The notes under the pieces: model-generated
The model's database searches: none
Told to the model about the DNA's origin: nothing
What the model saw: the letters and a program-made list of their open reading frames with translations, nothing else
Part shown: positions 49,339 through 58,272 of the stretch, in pieces
Layout of the letters: every line of letters starts with the position of its first letter
How positions within the stretch are numbered: position 1 is the first letter of the stretch
Position numbers and translations under genes: made by a program
NCBI GenBank assembly: GCA_030533445.1
Contig: CM060065.1
Location: forward strand, 25,087,474 to 25,151,473
From: Cyprinodon diabolis
Lineage: Eukaryota; Chordata; Actinopteri; Cyprinodontiformes; Cyprinodontidae
Length of the DNA stretch: 64,000 bases
Reading direction: 5' to 3'

Positions 49339-50770
49339 AAAAGCAAAAAGGGGACGTCGGACGATCTGCAGGCACCAGCTGGAAGGCGTGGAACCCCCAA
49401 ACGGGCCCAGAAATTCACCGGTTAAAGGTGAGCTAATTTGTTATAATTTTCTAAATTAGTGGGGAACCAGCCTCCGGCGACTGCTTGTGGGTGTCAGGCG
49501 TCACAAAGCTCTTCTAAAAGAACCTAGTTTTCCAAATTTAATAAAGTAATTTCCAAATTTTATAAGAATTTATATAAGAATATGCCAAAGGCAGACTAAG
49601 CTGAGGAAGGGTCCAGGTACGTATGAATGTGTATGTATGAATGTATGTTTTAGGTGTTATTAATGTTTGTGTTAAACTGTTTTGTGTTTGGATTATTTTG
49701 TAAATAAGTTAAGCTTAACACGTGTTGTTCTGAGCGGATGATTGGTAAAGGGACAGATTGGTCAAAGCGTTTTGACATAGTCTGTGGAAGCCATAAAATC
49801 CGGAACCAATAGTGTACGCGTGTTACGTGAGGGTATCAGTGACTAAGGTAGTCAGGGTGCTCCACGAGAAGGCTTAAGTAGTCTTAAGGTAAAAGAATAT
49901 GTACCACTGTAGGGAACAGTGAGGAAAAGGTATTGTGCCACTGTAGGGAAACAGTGAGGAAAAGGTATTGTGCCACTGTAGGGAAACAGTGAGGAAAAGG
50001 TATTGAGAGGCTAAGCGATAGCCAGGCTAAGGGATAGCCAGAATATTACCGATTAAGCGATAATCGGAGAATAGTACCGCTCGACCAACCGGAGGACGTC
50101 TATGCATTTCCAGTTATCTGGGTGTAGCCGGGGGCAGCAGGGAAAAACGTATGTGCCACTGTAGGAAACAGTGAGGAAAAGGAAGTGCACTGTAAATATA
50201 TATAATCATTTGTCTTGTGTGTCTTTGTTAGTGTGTCGAGTGAAAGAGTTGAGTGACTGAGGGGAAGTAAGGGGTGGGTGATATTAATAAATAAAGATTA
50301 AAGATATAATAATAAATTAATAGAAGTAATTAGTACAGAATATAGTTAAAAAGAATAACCTGAAAATTAATAAGGATTGGAAAACAAAATTGATAACTGA
50401 AGGAAAAAACAAAAACAAAAAAACAAAAAACACTAGAGTTATGAGAATGAAATAAAAATAACAAAATTCCTAAATAAGATTGGAAAAAATTGTAAGCTTT
50501 ATAAGATAAAGATATTATAAGTATATATTATTACAAACTATAGTCTACATAAAGTAAAATATATAAGATATTAATAATTAGTGAAAGTGCAAAATAATAT
50601 TGTTAAATCTGTTCTTTTGAAGATCCTAATACAAATTGTGGGAATCTAAAAATTAAGAAAACACGATCTGTATTGGAAAGAGCAGAACCAGTTACATAAA
50701 AATTAATCAAAGACTATAAAGGATAAGTAAATAAGCACAGACCCTAAAGGTTAAGTGACTGCTGATTGCC
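49339..50770 (+). promoter_or_regulatory. ERV 5' leader, long and structured, with candidate splice donor
   Basis: 1.4 kb between primer site and gag with no coding frame. A strong donor-like AAAG|GTGAGC lies at 49427/49428 and could serve spliced env or accessory mRNAs. The central part (49905-50173) carries seven short hairpins. The last 500 bases are very A-rich (about 50280-50760), unlike the rest. Encapsidation signals normally lie in this region in retroviruses (family knowledge). Confidence 0.75.
49905..50173 (+). repeat. Seven leader hairpins with AGNGA-type loops
   Basis: CACTGT-AGGGA-ACAGTG at 49905-49921. CACTGT-AGGGAA-ACAGTG at 49939-49956 and 49974-49991. GGCTA-AGCGA-TAGCC at 50009-50023. 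GGCTA-AGGGA-TAGCC at 50025-50039. CCGATTA-AGCGA-TAATCGG at 50049-50067. CACTGT-AGGAA-ACAGTG at 50157-50173. All stems are perfectly paired. The first three sit in a ~35-bp direct repeat; the middle three have different stems but the same type of loop. Confidence 0.88.
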
Positions 50771-53209
50771 ATGGGAGCTAATGCGAGCAAACAGACCGAG
50801 GGGTTAACGCCTGCCAAACTGGTAATAATGACACACCCCTCCAATAAGCGCAAAATTCAAAAATGCATGACAGAATGGCATAAGATGACATCTGGAAAAA
50901 ATCGTTGGCCTAAAGAGGGCAGCTTTGATCCTTCATGCTGTGACGAGGTTGAAGAACAATTAAGAAATAAAGAAAAAAGGCGTGACCGAGTGCACTTGCA
51001 TAAAAAACAGAAACATGCTGAACAGAGAGATATCCTGAGATATTTTAAAGTTGAATATCAAAAGAGCCCAACAGCCCCTGACTACACTGATCATAAGCCA
51101 CCACCCTATCGCCCTAGCATAGCAGGCCAGTACCCAGTAGTAGTAGAATCAGGGAGCAAGGGAAAGATTACTGGACAACTTAAATTAGTATTAGAAGAAG
51201 AAGAGGAAGAAATAGAAATAACAGAAGAAGAAATAAACAACACACCACAGACAGAGTGTAAATACCGTGATGGAGAAGACGATTGGGAGAGAACCCCAGA
51301 AGTAAGGAGAAAAGCTCCCCATAGTCGTTCCCTACCCCCAGCACGTCGCAGGCATTCACCATATCAAAGAGGCCCCATAAGCCACTCAGAACCCAGGACC
51401 AAGTCATCGTTGAAAAAATCAGCAAAACACTCAGAGCCCGTGACCAAGCTAGTCTTGGATGAATCGCCAGAACTAATGGAACAAATAAACCAGGAGGTGG
51501 TGGAGCTGACGAAAGAATATGTAAAACTCATAGCGAAGGAGGAAAAATTGGAAAAAGAAGTACAAATGAAACGACTAAAGCATTTGAAAGAAAAATTGAA
51601 GAAATTTGAGGAAGTATTAGAAAAACAGAAAAGGATGGAAACAGAGCAGCTCATACTACAGGCCCGAAATGACGCCCCAGATCAGGCAAATCCATGGACT
51701 AAGGCCTTGATTGAAGAAGCTAAAATAAAAGAGGGAGAGGAGAGAAGAAGCGAGGAGGAAGTCTTCATAGAGAGTGAGGAGACCGACTGGTTGCATGATG
51801 GAATGGAAGAAGAAGGCTCAGACATGCCACTGTCAACAGACCCATGCCATAAGGGGTTAAAGGAGAAAGACAGACCAGCGACCAAAGGACGGGAGCCACT
51901 CACAGCTGAATGTGAAGTGGACCTGCAAATAGAAAAAAGCGGCCCTCACTCAATGATGACCAGGTACCAAGCACGACAGCAGAAGACAGAGTCAGATCAA
52001 AAAAAGGCCTATATGGCTCCCCTGCTGTCTAAAGGACCTCAAGAAGACAGATATGTGCCATGGTCATTTATGGACATGATCACACTTGCTGGAAGGCTGA
52101 CCCCGTTGGCAGATGGTGCTGACAGGTGGATAGAAAAGCTGGAAGAAATCACTGGAGGCATCAATCTGGCAGCTGGAGACATCAAGGCATTGCTGATTAA
52201 GACAGCAGGACACTCAGCAGCCAGAGAAGTGTTTGACGAAGCCCAGCTTCCAAGGGTCATGACCTCACACCAGTATGACAAGATACCATTCAACCAAATA
52301 AGACCCAAGGTGTGGGCAGCCGTAAGGAACAAATACCCCACCTGCAGTGATCCAACTAAGCTGAGACAAGAATGCCTAAAGGATGATGAAAGCCCCGCCC
52401 AGTTTCTGCACAGGTTCCAACAGAAATGGAAAACAGAGACTGGAAGTGATGGGAGTGAACTGAAAACATCTGGCCCCTTGTTCAGAACCTACATCAGAGA
52501 GGCCATGCCCAAAGAAATACAAGCCAAACTGGATGGAGTTGTGGGACTCATGAAGATGGAGTGGCCTCTGTTCTCCGAGCATGTTAATCACTATGTAAAC
52601 ATGCATCGGGCTGAGAAACGGGCCTTTGATGACCAAAGCAAGATGCTGGCCACCAAGCTAACCCAGCTGCAGATTGGGGAATTGTCCAAAGCAAAGAAAG
52701 AGAAGCCCAAGCATCAAGCTGCACTGACTGTGGTGGCCACACCCCCAACCGAGGGAGCACCAACAGGGGAGGCAGTGGTACAAGCACCAGTAGTGTCTCC
52801 TGTTATTCCTCCACCCACACAGCAGATGCAGTATCCAGCAGCGCCACCTGTGGGAGGTGCCCTGCTACAGCAGACCCAACCCCAACCAGTCCCTCCTATT
52901 TATGTGCATCTAAACCAAGGAGGAGGTCCCCAACAAGCAACGTTCGGAAGGGGACGAGGGGGGCCACCCATGCGGGGAAGATGGAGAGGCCCACAAGGAG
53001 CCCCAAGAAGGCCCCCTCAAGGCCAATACCAGCAGATGCCACAAGCAGGTCCAGACATGGGACAACAGCGAGTGAGAATGCAATGCTGGGGATGTGGACA
53101 AGTTGGACACATGCAAAGAGATTGCCCCACTAACCCATGGATGGGACCTCAATCCCCTACTGCTGGACCAGCCACCTATGGAACGGGACAAGACATATAC
53201 TGGCTATAG
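50771..53209 (+). CDS. gag: ERV Gag polyprotein, 812 aa, intact
   Basis: Starts at ATG 50771 in a good context (GCCATGG). Begins MGANASK, a likely N-myristoylation signal for membrane targeting of matrix. A PPPY late-domain motif (residues 110-113) would recruit Nedd4-type ligases for budding. Then come an acidic stretch (141-155), an Arg-rich patch (179-200) and a long coiled coil (about 230-297). The capsid-like part (about 415-625) includes a major-homology-like segment (531-553, LRQECLKDDESPAQFLHRF). A Pro/Gln-rich linker and an RG-rich region lead to one CCHC zinc knuckle (772-785, CWGCGQVGHMQRDC), the nucleocapsid. At 812 aa it is longer than typical gammaretroviral Gag (about 540), mainly from the charged coiled-coil region. 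It ends in TAG, with protease continuing in the same frame. Confidence 0.93.
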   Translation: MGANASKQTEGLTPAKLVIMTHPSNKRKIQKCMTEWHKMTSGKNRWPKEGSFDPSCCDEVEEQLRNKEKRRDRVHLHKKQKHAEQRDILRYFKVEYQKSPTAPDYTDHKPPPYRPSIAGQYPVVVESGSKGKITGQLKLVLEEEEEEIEITEEEINNTPQTECKYRDGEDDWERTPEVRRKAPHSRSLPPARRRHSPYQRGPISHSEPRTKSSLKKSAKHSEPVTKLVLDESPELMEQINQEVVELTKEYVKLIAKEEKLEKEVQMKRLKHLKEKLKKFEEVLEKQKRMETEQLILQARNDAPDQANPWTKALIEEAKIKEGEERRSEEEVFIESEETDWLHDGMEEEGSDMPLSTDPCHKGLKEKDRPATKGREPLTAECEVDLQIEKSGPHSMMTRYQARQQKTESDQKKAYMAPLLSKGPQEDRYVPWSFMDMITLAGRLTPLADGADRWIEKLEEITGGINLAAGDIKALLIKTAGHSAAREVFDEAQLPRVMTSHQYDKIPFNQIRPKVWAAVRNKYPTCSDPTKLRQECLKDDESPAQFLHRFQQKWKTETGSDGSELKTSGPLFRTYIREAMPKEIQAKLDGVVGLMKMEWPLFSEHVNHYVNMHRAEKRAFDDQSKMLATKLTQLQIGELSKAKKEKPKHQAALTVVATPPTEGAPTGEAVVQAPVVSPVIPPPTQQMQYPAAPPVGGALLQQTQPQPVPPIYVHLNQGGGPQQATFGRGRGGPPMRGRWRGPQGAPRRPPQGQYQQMPQAGPDMGQQRVRMQCWGCGQVGHMQRDCPTNPWMGPQSPTAGPATYGTGQDIYWL

Positions 53210-53248
53210 GGGTGCCCAGAGAAACCTAATGGAAAGGCCATTCTACCT
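53207..53248 (+). promoter_or_regulatory. Candidate gag-pro amber readthrough site with downstream stem-loop
   Basis: TAG followed by GGG, with protease in the same frame. A hairpin AATGG-AAAGG-CCATT lies at 53228-53242, 18 bases downstream. The loop AGG could pair with CCT at 53246-53248, forming a small pseudoknot. Murine leukemia virus uses a UAG-G with a downstream pseudoknot (family knowledge); here the structure is weak and inferred. Confidence 0.5.
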
Positions 53249-53804
53249 GTATTAACCCAACGACCACAAACAGAACCCACCATTGATGTCACTATATATG
53301 ACAGTCGTCATCGCTTCATGATTGATACAGGAGCGGCCTACTCCTGTATAGGAAAAAGTGGAATTGGCCTGCCTCTCTCAGCATCAAAGATTCGAACAGT
53401 AGGTTTCTCTGGGAAGACCCAAATAATACCCATGACTAAGCCAGTTCCCATGATCATAGGTGAAAAAAACTGTGTATGCACCACTACTTTACTCAGAAGA
53501 TACGCCCATAAATCTGCTGGGTAGAGATGTGCTGTGCCAGCTTAATGCAAAAATTAAATGTACCCCTAATGGAATTTCTTTTGAAGCAACAGACAAGAAT
53601 GAAGCCTACATGATGCCAATGGGCCCGCAAATGACCCCCCAGATAACAAGCCATGAGCCAGAAGACCAAGTATTTTGGCTGAAACTAACATCACCAACCT
53701 CCTTCCTCCAACTAGAGTGGGAAACATGGAGACCCCTGATAATGAATCACTACGAGAAATCTAAAGAACCTTTTCTTCTAACTCCATTGTACCATGTTTT
53801 ATGA
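53210..53804 (+). pseudogene. pro: ERV protease, split by a one-base shift in an A-run
   Basis: In the gag frame after the amber codon, the aspartic protease active site appears as IDTGAAYSCIG (about 53321). The frame leaves the protease at a run of seven A (53463-53469). The C-terminal half, with the conserved LLGRDVL motif (about 53512), continues in the next frame and ends at 53804. The shift equals one extra base, most simply in the A-run. It may be a true lesion or a homopolymer error in the sequence; a programmed -1 slip would lead to the wrong frame. As read, no complete protease is made. Confidence 0.85.
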
Positions 53805-55833
53805 CAAAGGCAAACCACATGAAGACTACGAGAAAAGCTGGGATGAAGACATAAATAACAAAACAACTGTCATCCAGTATGCTGACATAGTGATTGGACC
53901 ACAAGGAGCTGCAGCTGTTGTCACATTTCCTGATAAAGATGTAGCAGAATGGTTCCAAGTTACCAACTCAGCCCCACATGTCACGTTACTGATTGCAGAC
54001 GAGTATGAGTCACATGACTTAGGACCCATGGTTCAAAAAGCAAAGCAAGTCACTGAATGGGTCAACACAGCATGGGACTGCATTAAGTTATCCAAAGATG
54101 GACTGTTCTTTAAGATCTCATTCTCACAAGCTGATGAAGTCATAGCAGAACACATTAAAGTTCCTGGGAAAAGACAAATGGCAGTGGCAGCAGAACATGA
54201 ATCCCTATTAGAACAGGTCCCAGAGCAAGTATGGTCTAAAAGTAAAACAGATGTAGGATTAGTGAAATCAGCAGACCCCATCAAATTCACCATCAAACCA
54301 AATGCTAAATTGCCCTTCCAAAGACAATACCCACTTAAAAGAGAAGCAGTAGAAGGAATACAGCCTATTATTACAGGATTAGAAACAGCAGGAGTTCTTA
54401 AACCAACAGCAAGTCCCTGTAACACACCAATTTTTCCCATCAGAAAACCCAACAGTAATGACTATAGACTAGTCCATGATCTAAGATTAATTAATGCCAT
54501 TGTAGCTGAAGAGATACCAGTGGTACCAGACCCGCACACATTACTGAGTAATATACCCCCAGGTACCAAATGGTTTACTGTGATAGATCTGTGCTCAGCA
54601 TTTTACAGTGTACCGGTCCATCCAGATTCCCAGTATTTGTTTGCATTTACGTACAAAGGCCAACAATATACATATTCGCGATTACCACAGGGTTTTGTAC
54701 ACTCACCATCAATTTTCAATCGAGTACTGGCAAATGACTTAAATCACCTTGACATACCATCTACAATGTTGATGTATGTTGATGATATTCTGATTTGTTC
54801 TGTTTCTAAAGAGCAGTGTGAGAGTGACTCCATTACAGTGTTGACTGCTTTGGCAGAAGGAGGACACAAAGTAAGTAAACAAAAATTGCAATTCTGCCAG
54901 CAAACAGTGGAGTATCTCGGCAGGCAACTCAGTGGGGACAAGAGGTGTATTGCACCGTCCCAACTGGAAGCCATAACCCAAATGCCCAAACCTCAGACTG
55001 TTGGTCACATGTTGTCTTTCCTTGGCATGGCAGGTTACAGCAGACCGTGGGTGTGTGATTATGCCATCAAAACGGCTCCACTGAGAGCAATGATTAAAGC
55101 CGCAGGTCAAGGACACCAGTCGGCTCAATTACAATGGACAGATGAGGCAGAGGGTGCGTTCCAGCTGCTGAAACAAGATCTCCAAACTGCTCCTGCTCTG
55201 GCCAATCCAGATTATGGCAAACCATTCCATCTCTATGTGGCTGAGCGACAAGGGTATGCATGTGTAGTATTGATGCAAGACACCCCAACAGGTAAACAGC
55301 CAATTTTTTATTACAGCACAAAATTAGATGGTGTCGAAGAAGGTCTGCCTCCCTGCTACCAGGGTTTGGCAGCAGCAGCCTTCGCCTACAAAAAGGCCTC
55401 AGTTATTACTATGGGCCACCCTGTTATTCTGTACACATCACATCAATTACATGCACTGCTCACCAGCCCACGCTTTGTGATAACCCAAGCTCGTCGAACA
55501 GGTTATGAAGTTCTGCTTTCAGGACCTGACTTAACAATACAACGCTGTACCACCATTAATCCAGCCACAAGAATGGTATTGCCCACAGAAGGTGAGCCCC
55601 ATGATTGTCTCCAGGAGACGGACACCTTCATGAAGGTAAGGGAGGACTTATACAATCATCCAATCCCATCTGATTTGACACTGTTCGTAGACGGATCATG
55701 TGTCAGAGGTGAGACAGGTAATAGAGCGGGATATGGAATAGTCCAACTTAACCCTGATGGGACCTTTACCAAAGTACAATCAATGAGCCTAGATCAACCT
55801 TGCTCTGCCCAATTGGCGGAGATAAAGCATTAA
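53794..55833 (+). pseudogene. pol: ERV Pol: reverse transcriptase and start of RNase H
   Basis: The frame overlaps the end of the protease frame by about 10 bases, so a second one-base shift separates them near 53790-53800. The first ~140 residues form a block before the RT core, with PHVTL and DLGPMV motifs, that I cannot assign. RT motifs follow: HDLRLIN (228), VIDLCSAF (263), RLPQGFVHSP (296-305) and the catalytic YVDD (328-331). A connection region leads to RNase H, with LFVDGS and SAQLAE (first two catalytic acids). The frame stops at TAA 55831-55833 directly after a third one-base shift. RT would copy the genomic RNA into DNA; RNase H is incomplete in this frame. Confidence 0.9.
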
Positions 55834-56996
55834 CAGCGGCATGTAAATTGGCTACTGGTAAAAGAGTGACAATCTATACTGACAGTGCATATGGCTATGG
55901 GGTATGTCATATAAATGCTAGCATCTGGAAACAACGAGGGTTTGTTAGAACAGATGGCACCCCAGTAACACATGGGCAAGCTGTTGTAGAATTAATAAAA
56001 GCTATGCAACTTCCATCTGCATTGGCTATTGTAAAATGTGCAGCCCACCAAACAGCAAAAACACCTATAGCCATAGGAAATAACTTAGCAGATGAGGCAG
56101 CTAAAGAAGCCACAGGATCAGCAGTGCAGGGACCAATGATTCATGTAACTGAGTGTGAACCCATTACTAATCTAGCCTCATTAATAGAAGCCCAAAACAA
56201 CGTCTCAGAAGCAGAAAAACGTCTCTGGGTGCAAAGGGGGGCGGCTCGACTAACACACCCTCACGCTGGGTTGTGGCGTAGTTCTCGAGGACATTTTGTA
56301 TTACCTTTGTCCTTATTACCAACGGCGATTAAAATAATGCATGGACCTGACCATTGTTCACGAGCCCAAGTTATTCAAAAGTTACAGGCAGTCTGGTGGT
56401 CACCTTATATGACACCAATGGTAGACAGAGAACTGGCCTTATGTCCGCATTGTCCTAAATATAATGTGCGTAAGATGTTCACACAGCCCTTAGCACATAT
56501 TCCCATGCCAGACGGTCCCTTCCGCCATCTGATGATGGATTACGTTGACATGATAACTCGGGTTCAGGGAAAGAGATATATGTTGGTGGTTGTTTGTAGG
56601 TTTAGCAGATGGGTAGAAGCATGCCCCACTGCTAAGAATGACCACAAAGCTGCAGCAAGATTTTTGTGTAAAGAAGTTTTTCCCAGATTTGGCATGCCTG
56701 ATACAATATCATCTGATAATGGACCTCATTTTGTTTCACAGGTGATCCAGCAAATGTTTAAACTGTTGTGCATAACACAGAAGTTTGGTTGTGTGTATCA
56801 TCCCCAGTCACAGGGCTCCGTGGAACGAGCTAATGGAGTGCTGAAATCAAAGATAGCTAAGATAATAGCTGACAGCAACAACCGTTTGACTTGGGTGGAT
56901 GCCTTGCCTGTTGCATTAAGGGCAATGCGTTCTCAAACTAACCGCATAACCCATCTTACTCCTCATGAAATGCTTACAGGTCGACCAATGCAATGA
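55824..56996 (+). pseudogene. pol: ERV Pol: rest of RNase H and integrase
   Basis: Continues RNase H in another frame from about 55824, with TDSAYG and NLADEAAKEA supplying the remaining catalytic acids. The change at ATAAAGCATTAA (55822-55833) is equivalent to one missing base. Integrase has an HHCC-like zinc site (HGPDH...CPHC) and a DDE core: Asp in MMDYVDM, Asp in SSDNGPHF and Glu in QGSVERANG. The last two are separated by exactly 35 residues (DD35E). The frame ends at TGA 56994-56996. An acidic tail continues for about 40 codons in a different frame (to about 57119), perhaps the original C-terminus. The integrase part itself is open. Confidence 0.9.
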
Positions 56997-57288
56997 TGAT
57001 GATCCTTCTGCCACTGAGACTTCTTCTGGGTCTCACCCAGATCCATCCGTCGTTCAGGCACTGGACGAACTTCTTTCTTCTGGCCCATCAGATGCTGGTG
57101 GAGTCCTGTCCCCTTAACATCCCTCACCTGCACCTTTCCCTCTCATCCCCTCCCTTTCCCCCTCCTCCTCCGCGTCAAGTGGGCCGTCGATCGACTCGGT
57201 CCCGCCCACCCCATCGCCGTCTGGGCATCTCCCGTATGCGCCTTCTTCAGACTTTGATTAACTTCTTGTTGTATTAACCCTTTGTGGG

Positions 57289-57300
57289 TTAACAAGGGGG
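57289..57300 (+). promoter_or_regulatory. Second polypurine-tract-like sequence
   Basis: AACAAGGGGGGAT just upstream of the env remnant resembles the 3' polypurine tract (AAAGGGGGGAAA). It could act as an internal plus-strand primer, or be a chance G-run. Confidence 0.35.
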
Positions 57301-57306
57301 GATCTT

Positions 57307-57834
57307 ATGAAAATTAATACTAACAGTGCACACACACATTTAATGCGTCACACACAAACATGTGCACTAGCAATGGTAACACTAGCTACTAACCAAGGGG
57401 TAATCAATAATAATGATGGAGAAAATTTATCACTAATGCATGTGCAAGTCAAAGGATATGATTATGTAATGTCTGAAGAAATTTTAGGTAACTCAATGGG
57501 GAAACATTGGCTTGGAGTTCCACAAAGCATGGACTGCCGTGAGGATGGGATGGTGATCATTGAGGTAAGATGCAAAATGTACATATGCCAAAATACATTA
57601 ACAGAGCAGGTAATGACGGTAGGGAAAGCGCATAGAATGTTAAAATTGGTAAACAAAAGGCAGAAAAGAGATCTAGACAAATTAAAGACTGCACACTGGG
57701 AAACCAATATGTTCCAACAATGGATTCAGTACTCTGTCCAGGCAATGTTCAAAGCCAAAAAGCGCCCTAAAGATGATTGTATAGCCTGCTATAATGCTAA
57801 AAAATTACCAGCCCTTCAGATTATTCCCGGCTAA
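57307..57834 (+). pseudogene. env: ERV Env remnant, surface-subunit-like part
   Basis: ATG 57307 opens 175 codons. The product has a weakly hydrophobic N-terminus, a basic stretch KRQKR (117-121) that resembles a furin-type site, and a CIAC (158-161) of CxxC type as found in surface subunits of gamma-like envelopes. No receptor-binding domain of normal size is present. Together with the next entry, env spans about 750 bp against roughly 1.5-2 kb in retroviruses. Assignment rests on position (between pol and the membrane-anchor segment) and these motifs only. Confidence 0.5.
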
Positions 57835-58054
57835 TTGGAACACTCAGCTGAAGGGATTCTGGGATTGGTTTCACAAGCTTGGAAGGGGAAAATATCTTGA
57901 GGCAGCAGGAATGATTCTAGGGGCAGTAATGCTGATTATATTGATAGTTGTGTGTTGCATCATACCCCTTGTTCGGGGACTGGTCTCAAGACTTGTTGTA
58001 AGTGTAACTGGTCAGTTCCCAGTTGTAGAGATACAATTGGACCAAGAGATATAA
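57794..58054 (+). pseudogene. env: ERV Env remnant, membrane-anchor part
   Basis: Overlaps the previous frame by about 40 bases in another frame. It encodes an aromatic stretch (FWDWFHKLG), then one strong membrane helix (about residues 36-61, rich in Ile, Leu and Val with a CC pair) and a short basic tail. This is the expected C-terminal end of a transmembrane subunit. The fusion peptide, the heptad-repeat region and the immunosuppressive-type CX6CC segment are not seen, so a large internal part is missing. Confidence 0.6.
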
Positions 58055-58250
58055 AACATAACCATGATCACCTTCCACCCTCACCAGGTACGTGCATTTC
58101 TTTAATAACAACAGTGTATATATATAAATATTTTGCATAACAATGACTTATATACTTACTCACGTAGATATAGCAACTTGCATGCTGAATAATCCATAGA
58201 TATAAGAGATAATATGCCTTCAGATGATGCCTAAATTTGCCATACTATGT

Positions 58251-58258
58251 CCCCACAG
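58251..58258 (+). promoter_or_regulatory. Candidate splice acceptor for the accessory ORF
   Basis: GTCCCCACAG|GT lies 14 bases before ATG 58273. Joined to the leader donor at 49427, it would place the accessory ORF as the first ATG of a short mRNA (inference). Confidence 0.5.
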
Positions 58259-58272
58259 GTAGATTATTGAAC

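Noticed and set aside
53463..53470. A AAA AAC slippery heptamer as a programmed -1 frameshift in protease
   Set aside because: A -1 slip leads to a different frame from the one that carries LLGRDVL; a +1 change is needed. An indel is simpler.
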